A DNA stretch of 64,000 bases from Planoprotostelium fungivorum (GCA_003024175.1 MDYQ01000045.1:62001-126000), one strand, 5' to 3'; shown: positions 33,403 to 44,438, counted from the first letter of the stretch. The notes: generated by a model not told the origin, from the letters alone. Program-made: numbers and translations.

Positions 33403-36400
33403 ATGTCTTTCGACGGTGGAACATTACCAAGACGGTCCAACTCCACTTTGGGCGTCCACGGCCATTCAGCTCTCACGAGAAAAGCCTCTACGGCCAATGC
33501 GAATCTGTCTCCAACTACTACTGTGAGACATTTTCTAAATCAACTTCTTCAAGACGGAAGGGGAGAGGAGTTGAACTGACGAGATACAGGAGGCAATGTT
33601 TAAACTGAACGAAGAAGAGATCAGACAACTCTTATGGTCTATGAAAGATCTGAAGAAGGGCGTACCTCTTCGTGATTACAAGAAAGGATTCAAAACATAC
33701 AAAAAGTGTTTTCTGGGTGAGCTTCGTCCTTCGATCTCCAAATCATATCATCCATCGGCTCCGAACCTCCTCGGTCACACTCCTTCACAACTTCAAATTC
33801 TTTAGATGATTCCATTTCTTCTCTCTCTTCCAACTCGTACCGAGATCTGATGTTAAATCAGGTAAAGAACTGTGCGAATGGCTGCTGACCAACGGACATG
33901 CGATCACAAAGGACGAGGCGGAGAGTATGTGCAACGAACTCTATGTGAGAAGGGCTTTCAAGACATACCGACCGAGTGAGCTCCATTACTACCATCCTCC
34001 ATCTGATCCGATGATGTCTAAAATCTCTCTAGAGAACAACCACTCTTTCAGCGCCGATTATTTCTACCAGTTTGGGGTGAGCTCATCCGATCTCATTTCA
34101 CACATGTTCCATCCCATTACATCATCGACGCCTCCACCCTCTTTATCAACTTTTCACACTGACGTCTCCGCAGGAAGAAGAAATTCGCAGCTCTTTAGAC
34201 GCTCCACGTGAGATGACCACCCACTACCGCTTCGTGAGTGTCACCATCTACAACCCGCCACTGACTCGTTGTAGTGCGCCATGGGCCAAGAGGGAACCGG
34301 AAAGGCTTCCTTCTGTCGTCGCTGGTCGGAAGACACCTTCTCATCTGATGCAGCTCATGGTGGGACCTCTATATCGGCCGCTCTGACCCTCTCAGATGAA
34401 TCAGAGAAATCATACAAGAAATCGGGCATGAGATACAACAGTCACATGGGCCTCGTCAGCGTCGAACTTTTAAACACTGCCGCTGTAGATGGAACAATGG
34501 AGGCACGTCTGGCCAAAGTGAGTTTCAATTGAATGAGACCGAGGCTGACTCGATCAGTACATCGAGTGGTCCGCCGGCTTCCTCCTCTTCTTTTCCAGGA
34601 ACGAGCACTCCAGCTTCGAAGTTGTTTCGACGCTCTACAATTCGATCGTCAAGATCAGAGAATTTCGCGCCACCCCCATCGTTGTAGTGGCGACGGGTGA
34701 ATTCAATCTACAACGAGCCAAGATCTGACGTTGAATAGGATCGGACAGAGAGGAGAGTGAGAGACAGGTCACGAAGGAAGAGATTGGCAATCTACAATCG
34801 ACGTATCGCTGTCAGGTCATCGGTGAGTTTGAAATTCAAACGGATGAAATTGGCGGGAAAGTGACTCTTCACAGAGGTCTCTTCTGTCACGGGGACGAAC
34901 GTGAACGAAGCGATCGAACATCTGGTCGAATCGGCCAGAAGGGTCAAGATCCTCAACGGAGCGGTGATCTACAATGCTTCATTCGTATGAAACTGACGCG
35001 TTGTAGACGGCACAGAGGAGAGGCTGGATCCGAATCAAGACGAAAAAGGGAACGAAAAAGCGTTACGCAGTTCTCACCCAAACCGGCCTACGTTACTACG
35101 CCGCCGAGCCGGTGAGCATCTACAACGCACCGCGATGAGACTGACACACCACAGAGCTCTCACAACGACACGAGTAATATGAGGGGTATCATTCCTCTGC
35201 ACCAGTGCGGTCTACAATTGACTTCGTATAATAATATGAATCGCTGGCACTCTGATCCCAACATTCACAAGTCCACAAACAACGGCACGAGCTCTCCTTC
35301 CAACGGTACAACTTTAAAATCATTTTCTCCCATTTTAATGTTTCCAGGCACGATCACTCCAAACACTCTGAACCGTCTGGCTCTCAGTGGATTCGCTTCT
35401 GGACATTCTACATCGACGTCAGTGTCAGCGAACAACAGCACGACCGGCCTCTCGAACAGCATCAACTCTGCACCCAACACGGGCTCTTTAGAGAGAAGGA
35501 TGAGTGATTCAAGGTGAGACGTACATTTCGTGGAAATGTCGAGGAAATTTCGCTGAAAAGAGTAGTGGGGAGAGCTTCGATTCGGGTGTGGCCACACCGA
35601 GGGGGAGGAACTTGTCGAGGATAGACAATCTATCGGCCACAGGTGGTTTCACTCTGAAGGGAGATCGACACAAGGTGAAGCCTGTTCCATGTCTTTCCTC
35701 TTCACGACGACACGTTCATCATGATGATGATCGTGATGATGATCGTGATGATGATCGTGATGTTGATGATGATGATGATCGTGATGTTGATGATGATGTT
35801 GATACGATGTGATAGATCTATCTGATGGACAAGGGAGAGAACGAATACGAACTTGGCTTCTCTTCCACCGAAGAACGTGACGAGTGGTACGAAGAGCTCT
35901 CCCAAGCCATCGAGAGGGCAAACTACGGTGACAAGCGCGATCGCAGATCTGAGAGCTCCGCTTCGCCCGAGTACGAGGCCGCCTCCCGTCCTTCCATATC
36001 TACAACGGGTGAGTCCCAATCCCCGTCCCAATCCGTCACATCACGTGACCTGACCTTCCTCCCAGACAGCAGCAGCACGATCATGAAATCGAACTTGGCC
36101 GACATCAGAGCCATGAACAAATTGGAGCTGAGAGATCACGTGATCACGCTCTTCAATCAGAATCCAAAGAAGGGTGTCGCTCTATTGAGAGAGTGTGGGT
36201 TGATAGAGGACAAACCGATCAACGTCGCCCTCTTCTTCAACGAGAACCAGGCCGCCTTGAGAAAAGCTGCCATCGGTGAATACCTCGGAGACAAGTGAGT
36301 TCACTTGGACGAATAAAAGATAATAAAAGATGAATCAAAGGAGCTGACGAGAAATAGGGGAGACTACAACCAGGAGGTATTGGTGGAACACTTGAAACGA

Positions 36401-37392
36401 TTGGACCTCACTGGACACGAGTTAGACGAAGGCATCAGGTGAGAACTTGAGAGAGAAAGAGTTTTAAAGAGGTGGCAGACTCTTCCTCGCATTTTTTACG
36501 CTGGCTGGGGAGGGACAACAAGTCGGAAGAGTCATGGAAAAGTTTGCCGAGCGTTATTTCGAGTGTAATCCCACAGCATTCGCTTCTTCCGGTGATTTTA
36601 TTTCCTTTTATTCTTTTTCCCCCACACATTTTATTTCGTTTTATTCTTTTCCTCTTCCCTTTTTATTTCCTTTTATTCACCTTTCTTGCAGACGAAGCGC
36701 TCATTTTGGCCTTTGCACTCATCATGCTCAACACCGATTCTCATTCTACAACGGTACGATCTTCCAGCAAAATGACCCGCTCGAAATTTCTGGACAACAC
36801 GCTCAACTGCCTCCGCGGTACAGACAGTCACGTGACCAAAGAGTACTTATCCAAGATGTACGATTCGATCACGCAGAGAGAGATCGCCATGGAATACGAC
36901 AGACAAGAGTTTAAGCACTGGGACAAGCAGGGCTACCTACACGTGAGAGAGAACAAGAATAGCAGGGGAGGAACTGTGACAAAGAAGACGGGCACCAAAT
37001 TGTTCTGCATCTTGGAGGGATACTGTCTGTACACGTTCAAAAACCCGGTGGAGAAGAAACCACTCCACATCGTGCCGCTGGGCAACTTGCAGGTGAGATT
37101 TGGCGGGAAAATGGATTGGGACTGAGGGGGTAGGTACAATCGTTGGATAAGACTTCGGATGGCTACGGTTTCGTTCTGCAGAGTTCGGATCCCAAGGGAA
37201 GCGTAAAGAGTGCATCAGAAGGAAAAGAGGTGATGATCATGATCATGATGATCACGATGATGGAGTAGAGCTGAACTTGGACAGGTGCTCCTGAAAGAAC
37301 TCTTGTTCTTGACGGACGACAGTCGCTCTCAATCTGAATGGCTGATGGCATTCAACGTCAATCTCATCTCTGCACCCAGCTACACACGATAG
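33403..37392 (+). CDS. ARF guanine-nucleotide exchange factor with DEP, Ras-like, split PH, Sec7 and PH domains
   Basis: Large multi-exon gene. Order: Ser-rich start; DEP domain (KKCFLG spliced to GKELCEWLLTNGHAITKDEA and NELYVRRAF); degenerate Ras-like domain (GQEGTGKASF, FLLLFSRNEHSSFE, IVVVATGSD, VSSVTGTNV); a PH domain beginning GWIRIKTKKGTKKRYAVL, interrupted by a Ser/Asn-rich insert of about 150 residues and resumed at EYELGFSSTEERDEWYEEL; a Sec7 domain (AAIGEYLGDKGDYN, then LAGEGQQVGRVMEKFAERYF, LAFALIMLNTDSHS, LSKMYDSI); and a last PH (GYLHVRENKNSRG, KLFCILEGYCLYTFKNP). Sec7-PH is the cytohesin core that activates ARF at membranes, and the catalytic Glu is kept in GEGQ. The Ras-like part lacks the P-loop Ser/Thr (GKA) and has TGSD for NKxD, so normal nucleotide binding is doubtful. 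Confidence 0.88.
34234..34274 (+). repeat. Palindrome-family intron before the Ras-like domain
   Basis: A 41-nt intron with ATCTACAAC after the donor and CGTTGTAG at the acceptor. Its removal yields HYRF-CAMGQEGTGKAS in frame. Confidence 0.75.
34823..34874 (+). repeat. Intron with TTCAAA and TTGGCGGGAAA modules
   Basis: A 52-nt intron joining CQVIE to VSSVTGTNV. It contains TTTGAAATTCAAACGG followed by AAATTGGCGGGAAAGTGAC. Confidence 0.7.
34964..35006 (+). repeat. Palindrome-family intron before the first PH domain
   Basis: A 43-nt intron with GATCTACAATG at the donor side and CGCGTTGTAG as acceptor. Its removal joins ILNGA to TAQRRGWIRI. The intron at 35112-35154 in the same gene carries the CATCTACAACGC half only. 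Confidence 0.72.
35706..35812 (+). repeat. GATGATGATCGT tandem array
   Basis: About 100 bp of GATGATGATCGTGATGTT-like units in an intron that splits the interrupted PH domain of the ARF-GEF gene. Confidence 0.65.
36592..36691 (+). repeat. T-rich TTTTATTTCC repeat intron in the Sec7 domain
   Basis: A 100-nt intron built of repeated TTTTATTTC/TTTTATTCT units ending CTTTCTTGCAG. It joins FASS(G/D) to EALILAFALIMLN in frame. Similar TTTTATTTTATT introns lie near 13195, 46113, 49267 and (minus) 60890 and 63690. Confidence 0.7.
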
Positions 37393-37727
37393 ATCGAGGT
37401 GGGATGAAGAGGAGAGGGAGAGCTGATGATGAGCAGATGAGAGAAGGGGTGTGAGATAGAGGAGGAGGACAGTGAGGGTTCTGTAAGGAGATAATTTATG
37501 CCCTTCTTTGTGGTCTGCAGTATCTTTAGAATAATAATCATGATGCAGTCTTCTTCTGTTTCATTTTTTTGTTCTTGTCATCAGATGGTTGTGTCGTTTC
37601 GTGATTGCGATGATTGACGATGAGTGAGGCACACGCTCGAGGATGCATCAAACAAACATGAAATACGTACCAATCGAGAGCGTGTATGCACAAATAGTTT
37701 TAGCGATGTCGATCTATTCTACATGTC

Positions 37728-38143
37728 TTACTTTGAGAAACCTCGGTTGAATGCATTGAGCGTCGTGTCTGGACTCGTGTTGAAGACTAATTTGGCCTGA
37801 GGTGCTGCCGTTCTGACTCCCTCGATGGCCTTCTCAAACAGCTCCGTCAACTGTGGCTGACTTCGCACACCGAAGCCGATGCAGACCACGGCGAAAGGTT
37901 TGGCCTTCAATGCCGCGTGGAGGACAGAAGGATCTTCCCCTGGCGTGACTGTAATGAAGGTGTAATCGAAGCCGGCGTCCTTCGCGATGTTGCTCAGGTG
38001 TTCGAGTCCGTTCTTGATCGTCTCTTGTAAGTGAGGTGGAACTTCCTTGTGGTTCCAGGGGAGGCCCATCTTGGAGAACTCAATCAGTCTCGTTTCTGTA
38101 TAGTTGGACTCACCAGAGCGACTACAGGTGCGGGAGAGCTCAT
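37728..38143 (-). CDS. Conserved protein of unknown function
   Basis: Two exons, about 124 residues: MSSPAPVVAL spliced to FSKMGLPWNHKEVPP. It continues GLEHLSNIAKDAGFDYTFIT, VTPGEDPSVLHAALKAKP, VCIGFGVRSQPQLTELFEKA and LVFNTSPDTTLNAF. The alternating strand-helix pattern with Gly-rich loops looks like a small Rossmann-like or flavodoxin-like fold. I recall similar uncharacterised proteins in other microbes but can name no function. The intron keeps phase and the start is the only ATG available. Confidence 0.75.
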
Positions 38144-38670
38144 TGTTGTGTTGTATCTTATATTTATGGCGGTCTGGTGGTTCCCTCTCTCGGCGATTTA
38201 GATCGCCGACTTCCGACCCGGATATCTACAACGATTATTTTTTTGAAATACGGCAACGAAGAAGACAGACAAGATGAAGGACAAGATGGAAGAAGCTGCA
38301 CCACGGCAGGGAGAAAAGTAGGTGGCTTGGGCGTCTCATTCTTCCAATCGTCAAAGATGTAGATACTCGGCACGGATGAAACCATTCGGATTTGACGCCT
38401 GCATCACACACTTCACTTCCGTTCATTCTCTATACGTTCACTTGGATAAGATCGTTTCATTTCGAGAATCATTTATCACATGGAGAACAGTGGTTCAGAG
38501 AAAATTCCGAGGGGACAACCCATCCATCGGCCAACTTCAGCTGATGCCTTCTACAACATACCACTCTGAATGCCTCTCTTACGGTTTCACTGGCCTCGTC
38601 GGTTTGAATTGAACCACGTTCGGTGACACGTATCTAACATCCATTCAGATCCAAAATCGCATGAGCTCCA
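38144..38670. other. Intergenic between unknown gene start and SAS-6 3' end
   Basis: About 530 bp. A plus-strand frame of 96 codons (38322-38612) is open but has no features. An ATCTACAACG motif occurs near 38225 outside any gene I define. Probably promoter plus 3' UTR. Confidence 0.4.
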
Positions 38671-41127
38671 TCACTTGGACAGATCGACACCGGCTGGCCT
38701 CTGTCCCTCCTTCGTGGACACTCTCTCGTACAAAGCTGGGTTTTTTGTCTTGAAGCTCGTTCTGAACTGATAAGCCGAACGCGTGCTGTCTGAGGGTGTC
38801 TGGCTGCCGTTGAATGACTTTGAATCTTCTTTTGTCGAAGTGGGAGATTGAAAGTCGAATTCGGTGGAGCGTGCGATCATCTACAACGCGTCAGGTAGGG
38901 TAGAGGGGGGGGTGAGCTCACAGAAGGGGAGGAGATAGAAGAGGAGGGGGTGCCATGGATGGAGGGTCTGGGTTTAGATAGGGCAGTCGTGTTGGTGATA
39001 TCGGAGAGGGGAGAAGCAGTAGAGAAGCCGCTCACGTCTGTGTCGCATCATCAGCGTCACATCATGAATGATGAACATGATGATGATCATGAATGATGAA
39101 CATGATGATGATGTATGAATACGTGGTGATGTCTATAAATCTCACCGGAAGTGAAAGAAGGACTCTGGATTTTGACGGTTCCAACCGGTGAAGGTAAAAG
39201 TGAAGTCGTGTCCCCAAACGATGGCGTGCTCATGCTGATGGAAGATGATGATGATGGATAACCAAAGTTTCTGAACGACTGATGTTCGTTCATCTGTTCG
39301 TTCAGATACTGAATGGTCTGTCTACGTAAGTCGTCGAGATTTCGTGGAAATTTCACATTCATGTTCTTTGTGATGGTCGTCTTGTCTTCTTCAGCTTGTC
39401 TCTTCAGAGTGTCATTCGTTCGTGTGATTCTAAAGGTTGTGAGATTTCATCGAGTTTTCACCAACTCACCTCTCTAGTTCTAAAGAACGATCGGCCAGCT
39501 GCTGTCTCACCTCTCCGATGTCTTTCGTCATCCTGGAATATTCCTGCGAAATTTCAGATCATCTACAACCTGCCGTTACCTGTTGTTTGGCTTGAACGAT
39601 CTCGTCTTGTCTCTTGATGAGTGCCTGTTTCGATTTGTACTTGGTGTGCAGCGTCTGAAATTTCGCCGAAATTCGATCGATGATCTGATTCAGCTGATGA
39701 CGTCATCAGTTCCATTTGTTGGAGACCCTTCACCTTCTCATTTTCCCGCCTTAAATCGCTCAAGTCTTTCTGATACCTCTCGTCCTTCTCTTTTCGCATC
39801 GCAATCGCATCTTCCAGTTGTCTCTGCGAATCCATTCAGTGAACGATTTCTGCGATTTTTCTCACATTCTGATTGGCAGCAGAGTTCAAGTGTTCTGACA
39901 TGGTTTGGAGAGTGATGTCTTTGTCGTTGACTTGTTGGTTGAGAGAGAAGATCTTCTGCTGCAGGGACACTATCTTTGCACCGTCTTCCGGTCTTCCTTC
40001 CTGCCTCATCTTTTGTGTCTGTGACAATAGCATTTGGTTCTGTGATCTTAACATGGTCAACTGTGGGGGTGAGTATGGATGGGTCACCATCTCGATCATC
40101 ACATCACTCTCTTGTTTCATCGATTTTGTGACCAGAGTGTCTCTCTCGCTGGAAAGTGCTTCACATTTCTCTCTCAGTTGTTCCATCTGTGCATGATGGA
40201 GTGTCTCTCTTTCTCTCTTGTCTTTCTCGTGGTTGACGGTCAACTCTCTCTCTGTTTTGAGACTCTTCTCTTTCTCCTCGGCGATGCGACGTGCGATCTC
40301 GCTCTGATTCGATGTGATCTGTCGTTGTGATTCTTCTAATCGTGAATTGATGTCATTCAGTTGACGATGAAAGCTGTCTGTTTGGTCTTCTAATTGCTGT
40401 TTCAATTGGCCACTCAAGGTCCTGAATTGAATGACCTTTCATGTGATCAGATGGAAAAGATGAATGTGGATATCTCACTCTGTCGCACAAGTGCTTCTTC
40501 AAAGTGAGGTCGTTCGCTGCTCTCATCTGTAAGGAAAGGTGCGTGAGGTGTCTCAATTTAGAGGGCTCGACGATGGCCAAGACTTCTCCATTGAGATGGC
40601 ACTGATGGACTTTATCCACGCCGTAATTATGAATCGTAAAAGGATTGCTGTCGACGACGGTGGATGCATTTCGACACAGCTCTAACAGATCGACGAGGAT
40701 CTTTGGAAATGCGGAAAAATCGACGTGAAGGTTCTGGTCTCGCTTGAGATTTTGAAAGTCGGCTTCTGATACGCTCAAATGATTGAGAAAGAGGGGTTCT
40801 GACTCATCGGTGATTTGGACCTGTTTGGTATTGAGATGAGACGAATAAGATCACTAAATTCCTCACATCGATCAGTTTCTTTGGATGGACCGTGATGCTG
40901 AATGTCAGCTGATTCCATACTTTATCATTCACCCAAACAGGAACTGTGTCGTGATAGACTTCCGTAACACTCCCTACCACCTTCATTGATCGTGAGTCGA
41001 ATCCATAAGGCATTCGAAATGCAATCACCGCCGAAGATACGCTGTTATACGAGGCCTTCCCGCTGTTATTAACGTTCAAGCTGTTCCATATGTCGTTCTT
41101 TGGATCTCCCAACATAGAGCGCAGCAT
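38671..41127 (-). CDS. SAS-6 centriole assembly protein
   Basis: Minus-strand, many exons. The N-terminal globular part has EVYHDTVPVWVNDK and LTFSITVHPKKLIDV, spliced to the ITDESEPLFLNHLSVSEADF stretch, then LKRDQNLHVDFSAFPKIL and LKIVE-like LAIVEPSKLRHLTHLSLQM. This is the SAS-6 N-domain with the PISA motif. A long coiled coil follows (QRQITSNQSEIARRIAEEKE to QQKIFSLNQQVNDKDIT and beyond), then a Ser/Pro tail ending GVDLSK. SAS-6 dimers set the nine-fold cartwheel of centrioles and basal bodies, so the organism should have centrioles in some life stage. The start ATG at 41127 is the first in frame. Two E2F-like sites lie 29-65 bp upstream. Confidence 0.9.
39055..39110 (-). repeat. ATGATGATGAACATG tandem repeats in a SAS-6 intron
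   Basis: Short tandem stretch of GATGAATGATGAACATGAT units in an intron in the 3' half of SAS-6. Confidence 0.55.
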
Positions 41128-41155
41128 GCTGGCGGCTCCTCTCCTGTGCGGTTTC

Positions 41156-41192
41156 AAATCGGGCGGGAGAGCTGAGCGATTTTGGCGGGAGA
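41156..41192. promoter_or_regulatory. Pair of E2F-like sites upstream of SAS-6
   Basis: AAATCGGGCGGGAGA (41156-41170) and GATTTTGGCGGGAGA (41178-41192). The second matches the E2F/DP consensus TTTGGCGGGA closely. They lie just upstream of the SAS-6 ATG (minus strand). A similar site precedes FANCI at 44391. Binding is inference. Confidence 0.5.
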
Positions 41193-41344
41193 TTTAAATT
41201 CTTTCCGTTGAAGGGTTTAACATCCGACCAGAACATCACGAACAAGCTTCCGTGGTGATGGAACAAGGGTGACTTGCTCGCACATCGTGATATCCACCGT
41301 ATGACGTCGATCGTTTCGAATGCAAAGCACGATAATCACATTGG

Positions 41345-41629
41345 ATGTCTCCTCCATCACCGATGCGAAGGAGCCTCAGTGTAGACGGATCCTGCGCCCA
41401 AGTTCCGGACGCTTATCGCAATCACCCAGAGGAAACCGTGTCTGACGGATTCCAGCTGGAAGGCATGACCTCTTCCTCTCGTGAGATCCATTCTCCCCGA
41501 TCAGCAGTGACGTTGGACAACGTGCATCACGATGAGAGCACATTAGCCGCAGTTTGGGACGATGCATCTCTGTCACTGACGTGGGAAGTCGTGGATGAAA
41601 CTCTCTTGTATGTTTGGAGTTGCTGGTGA
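41345..41629 (+). CDS. Small protein of unknown function, 94 residues
   Basis: A single open frame from a true ATG, MSPPSPMRRSLSVDGSCAQV, with PDAYRNHPEETVSDGF, RSAVTLDNVHHDESTLAAVW and SLTWEVVDETLLYVWSCW at the end. Composition is plausible for a real protein, and it is divergent from SAS-6 across a 217-bp spacer. No family was recognised. A downstream intron from about 41610 could change the last residues. Confidence 0.45.
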   Translation: MSPPSPMRRSLSVDGSCAQVPDAYRNHPEETVSDGFQLEGMTSSSREIHSPRSAVTLDNVHHDESTLAAVWDDASLSLTWEVVDETLLYVWSCW

Positions 41630-41824
41630 TCCATCGAACGTATAGAAGGACGACCTCTCGACCGATTCCACCATGATGACGTCCAATCGGTGAGTGATGG
41701 ACCAGTCGTGCAACCTTCTAACTTCCTGCAGATTTCCCTTCCATTAATATCGAATAATAAAAACAGAAGAGCAGCATAGAAAACCAAAGAGGAGAGAATA
41801 AGGATATTTCGAACTTTTAAAACT

Positions 41825-42982
41825 TTATATTTGTCGGTCTGCCTCTACTGCAGGCACGATGACCAAAGGTGTTGCCCGTGAGATGGGCTTGAAATTACTG
41901 ACGTTATCGTTTCCGTCGTCTGAAACGGTAAAGTCTTTCGTGATCATGGTGTTGACGCCATCGGTTCCCTCGTAATGACTCCCCGTCTCGTCTCTCCTCT
42001 CGTTGTAATGAAGCTTTCCATACAGCTCAAAGTTGCAGACGAAGAAGGTGTAGTAGCCAGACTTGTTCTTGCCAGCTTGCACCAACTTGAAGTAACGAAA
42101 GCCCAGGTGCTGTGTCTTCGTCCCTTGCGATGATGATGACGTGTCGAGAGACTTCTTCCATGGGAGAGAGAAACGGCGTTGCTTGTTGGACTTGGTGGTG
42201 CGGGCGTCGATCTTCCATGCGGCCGTGGCGAAGACACCGTTCAATGAGTTGTCGTCCTTGTGTTCTCTTAAGACAGTCCATTCTTTTCTGTCGTTCGATG
42301 CCAGGATCTTCCAGTTTCTCGGTTCCTGTATCATCCATCAGACCCCGCGTTGAAGATAGACGAATGACTCACCCAACCGGTGCCGTCGTTACCGTAAGTC
42401 ATGCTGTAATATTGAGGGCAGAGGAGACGATTCTCTCCCAGATCGATCTCGTAGTATGTGTCTGGGCAGTCACCGACGTTTCTGGCCCAAAATGGATGTC
42501 TTCCGACGATATTTGAGTAGCGGTGGTTGGCTGATACACCGACGCGTCCTACATTTTCCATCAACATCAAGTTGCAATGGAAGGTGCGAATCTCACCTGA
42601 GTCGGCCGGGTTGGTGTATGATTCACGGTAACGGTTCGTGCCTATCCAAAAGAAGACACCACATTTATCCCAGCACCGTGTGTACTTGAGTTGAGTTGTT
42701 GTGAGACCCGACACGCTGACCCAGTGTTGAAAATTACGACTGACCTGAGGAACATCAGACACCATATCATTCACATTTAGACATCACCTGCTTCAATGCG
42801 AGTTGATCTCGAACGGGCAGCGCTGAGATAATCATTGCGACCAATTCGTCTGGCAGCCAAGTGAAACAGTCCTCCTTCTCTTCCACATCATGCTGCACCT
42901 CTCGCGAGTTGATCTCCATGGGTGGCTGCGACGCTGACTTGCTGCTCTTTCTCTTCAGTTGAGGTAATATTCTCTTGACCAT
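41825..42982 (-). CDS. F-box protein with F5/8 type C-like (discoidin-like) domain
   Basis: Minus-strand gene. It begins MVKRILPQLKRKSSKSAS, then an F-box (FTWLPDELVAMIISALPVRD, spliced in frame to QVSRNFQHWVSV). A beta-rich galactose-binding-like region follows: VGRVGVSANHRYSN, YYEIDLGENRLLCPQYYSM, and after another intron EPRNWKILASNDRKEWTVL, FRYFKLVQAGKNKSGYYTFF and FELYGKL. This is the arrangement of a discoidin-like fold. F-box proteins are the substrate adaptors of SCF ubiquitin ligases, and here the discoidin-like part would be the substrate-binding module. The start is the first ATG of the frame. The first exon lies inside a sequence duplicated across a 2-N gap. Confidence 0.82.
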
Positions 42983-43532
42983 CTTAAAAACTTGTGTGCT
43001 CTTGCTCGACTTCGCGTCCTGACTGTTATGAATAGCCCCGTCCCTCGCTGCGGCTGTCAAAATCTAAGCCAGCCATTGTGTTTTCATCGATTCTTCTCTA
43101 GTTATTCGACCCACTGTACAGTCTCGTTTATTACCGTCCACGTCGCGGTAGCTAACGCGGACGATCTATGTGTTCGGCTGCCTTTACTGTGGAAACCATC
43201 AACCTGAAGCTGAAGTCTACGCATCTAGTTTTCANNTTGCTGCTCTTTCTCTTCAGTTGAGGTAATATTCTCTTGACCATCTTAAAAACTTGTGTGCTCT
43301 TGCTCGACTTCGCGTCCTGACTGTTATGAATAGCCTCGTCCCTCGCTGCGGCTGTCAAAATCTAAGCCAGCCATTGTGTTTTCATCGATTCTTCTCTAGT
43401 TATTCGACCCACTGTACAGTCTCGTTTATTACCGTCCACGTCGCGGTAGCTAACGCGGACGATCTATGTGTTCGGCTGCCTTTACTGTGGAAACCATCAA
43501 CCTGAAGCTGAAGTCTACGCATCTAGTTTTCA
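42939..43532. repeat. 296-bp direct duplication around a 2-N assembly join
   Basis: Positions 42939-43234 and 43237-43532 are nearly identical, differing at about one base (GCCCCG versus GCCTCG), and are separated only by NN at 43235-43236. Contig ends that failed to merge would give exactly this. The repeat contains the first codons and promoter of the F-box gene; the second copy has no complete gene. Confidence 0.9.
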
Positions 43533-43596
43533 TCGAAATCCACATGCTCCAGGCTGTGGGAGGTAGGAGGTTCGCATGTGTCTCGTTGTAGATGGA

Positions 43597-44351
43597 TCAC
43601 TCCCTCAAATGATCGCAGGCTGCCTCCACAGCGTGGGCCGCCAATTGGGGCAGAGTGGGACGATTGTATCTTCCGATGAGGACGAGGCGGGCGTCGTAAA
43701 GGTAAACGCCACACAGCCCATAGTCTCTCCTTCGAGTGACAGTGTAGACACTGAAGGGGTCACGAGATGAGAAGATGTGATGGACCTTGTCGAGATGATG
43801 CAAGGCTGGAGAGATGGTGAGGAGACGATGAAGAGATGGAGGTGAAGAAGTTTGGATGAGATGGTGATGATGGATGAAACGGTTGATGATGATGGATAAA
43901 ATGGGTGGAGTTGAAATGAGTGACAAAGATGACGTGATGATGGATGAAGGATGAACTCACTTGTGGGCCGAGAGTCATCAGATGGATCGGAATGAAAGTA
44001 GTTGAGGAGATCGGGAAAGACACTCGCGAGGAGAGAAGATGCAAAGTCCGATGGACCGAGCGAGAGAACGACCTTTCCCTTCTGGTTGAACATGACAACG
44101 GCTGAACAGATGTTGGTGGACATCAGATGTTCTAAAGGATGTAAGAGATGTCATTATGATGGAGACGGATTCAACTTACTCCTCATGAGTTCATCGAGGG
44201 AATTGGTAAGAGGACGAATGGGTTCCTGCGTGATGGAAGAGGTAGTTGTCGAAGATATGTCATCTCTCGAATCGTCAAAGTATCCATCTTCATCTTCGCT
44301 CTGATAATCGTCTGATTCGACGTCACTGTAAGTGTAAGAGATCTCCTCCAT
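43597..44351 (-). CDS. Protein of unknown function, longin/roadblock-like character
   Basis: Minus strand, about three exons. The acidic head MEEISYTYSDVESDDYQSED is spliced to KHLMSTNICSAVVMFNQKGK and VVLSLGPSDFASSLLASVFP. After a long low-complexity intron it continues HHIFSSRDPFSVYTVTRRRD, YGLCGVYLYDARLVLIGRYN and PQLAAHAVEAACDHLRE. Strands such as AVVMFNQKGKVVLSLG followed by a helix resemble profilin-like longin or roadblock folds of trafficking regulators, but no specific family is recognised. The gene shares an 87-bp divergent promoter with FANCI. Confidence 0.6.
43780..43965 (-). repeat. GATGATGGATGAA-rich low-complexity intron
   Basis: About 180 bp of GATGG/GATGA units fill an intron of the unknown longin-like gene. 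Confidence 0.6.
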
Positions 44352-44390
44352 GTGCTGCTGGTGATGTGATTAGATCTCGGAAATAATTGA

Positions 44391-44405
44391 ATTTTGGCGG
44401 GAGAC
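44391..44405. promoter_or_regulatory. E2F-like site in the FANCI divergent promoter
   Basis: ATTTTGGCGGGAGAC, about 35-48 bp before the FANCI ATG and about 40 bp before the divergent gene. It shares the TTTTGGCGGGAGA core with the site upstream of SAS-6. Confidence 0.5.
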
Positions 44406-44438
44406 ATCAGATCGCTGATCACACAATATGGACAATGG

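Noticed and set aside
36280-36300. Possible loss of the Sec7 catalytic Glu because YLGD replaces YLGE
   Set aside because: The glutamic finger is in the FRLPGE loop, not in YLGE. That Glu is present here as LAGEGQ, so no loss is claimed.
43152-43358. A second copy of the F-box gene first exon on the minus strand
   Set aside because: It runs through the NN gap inside the duplicated flank and is most likely an assembly artefact, not a paralogue.
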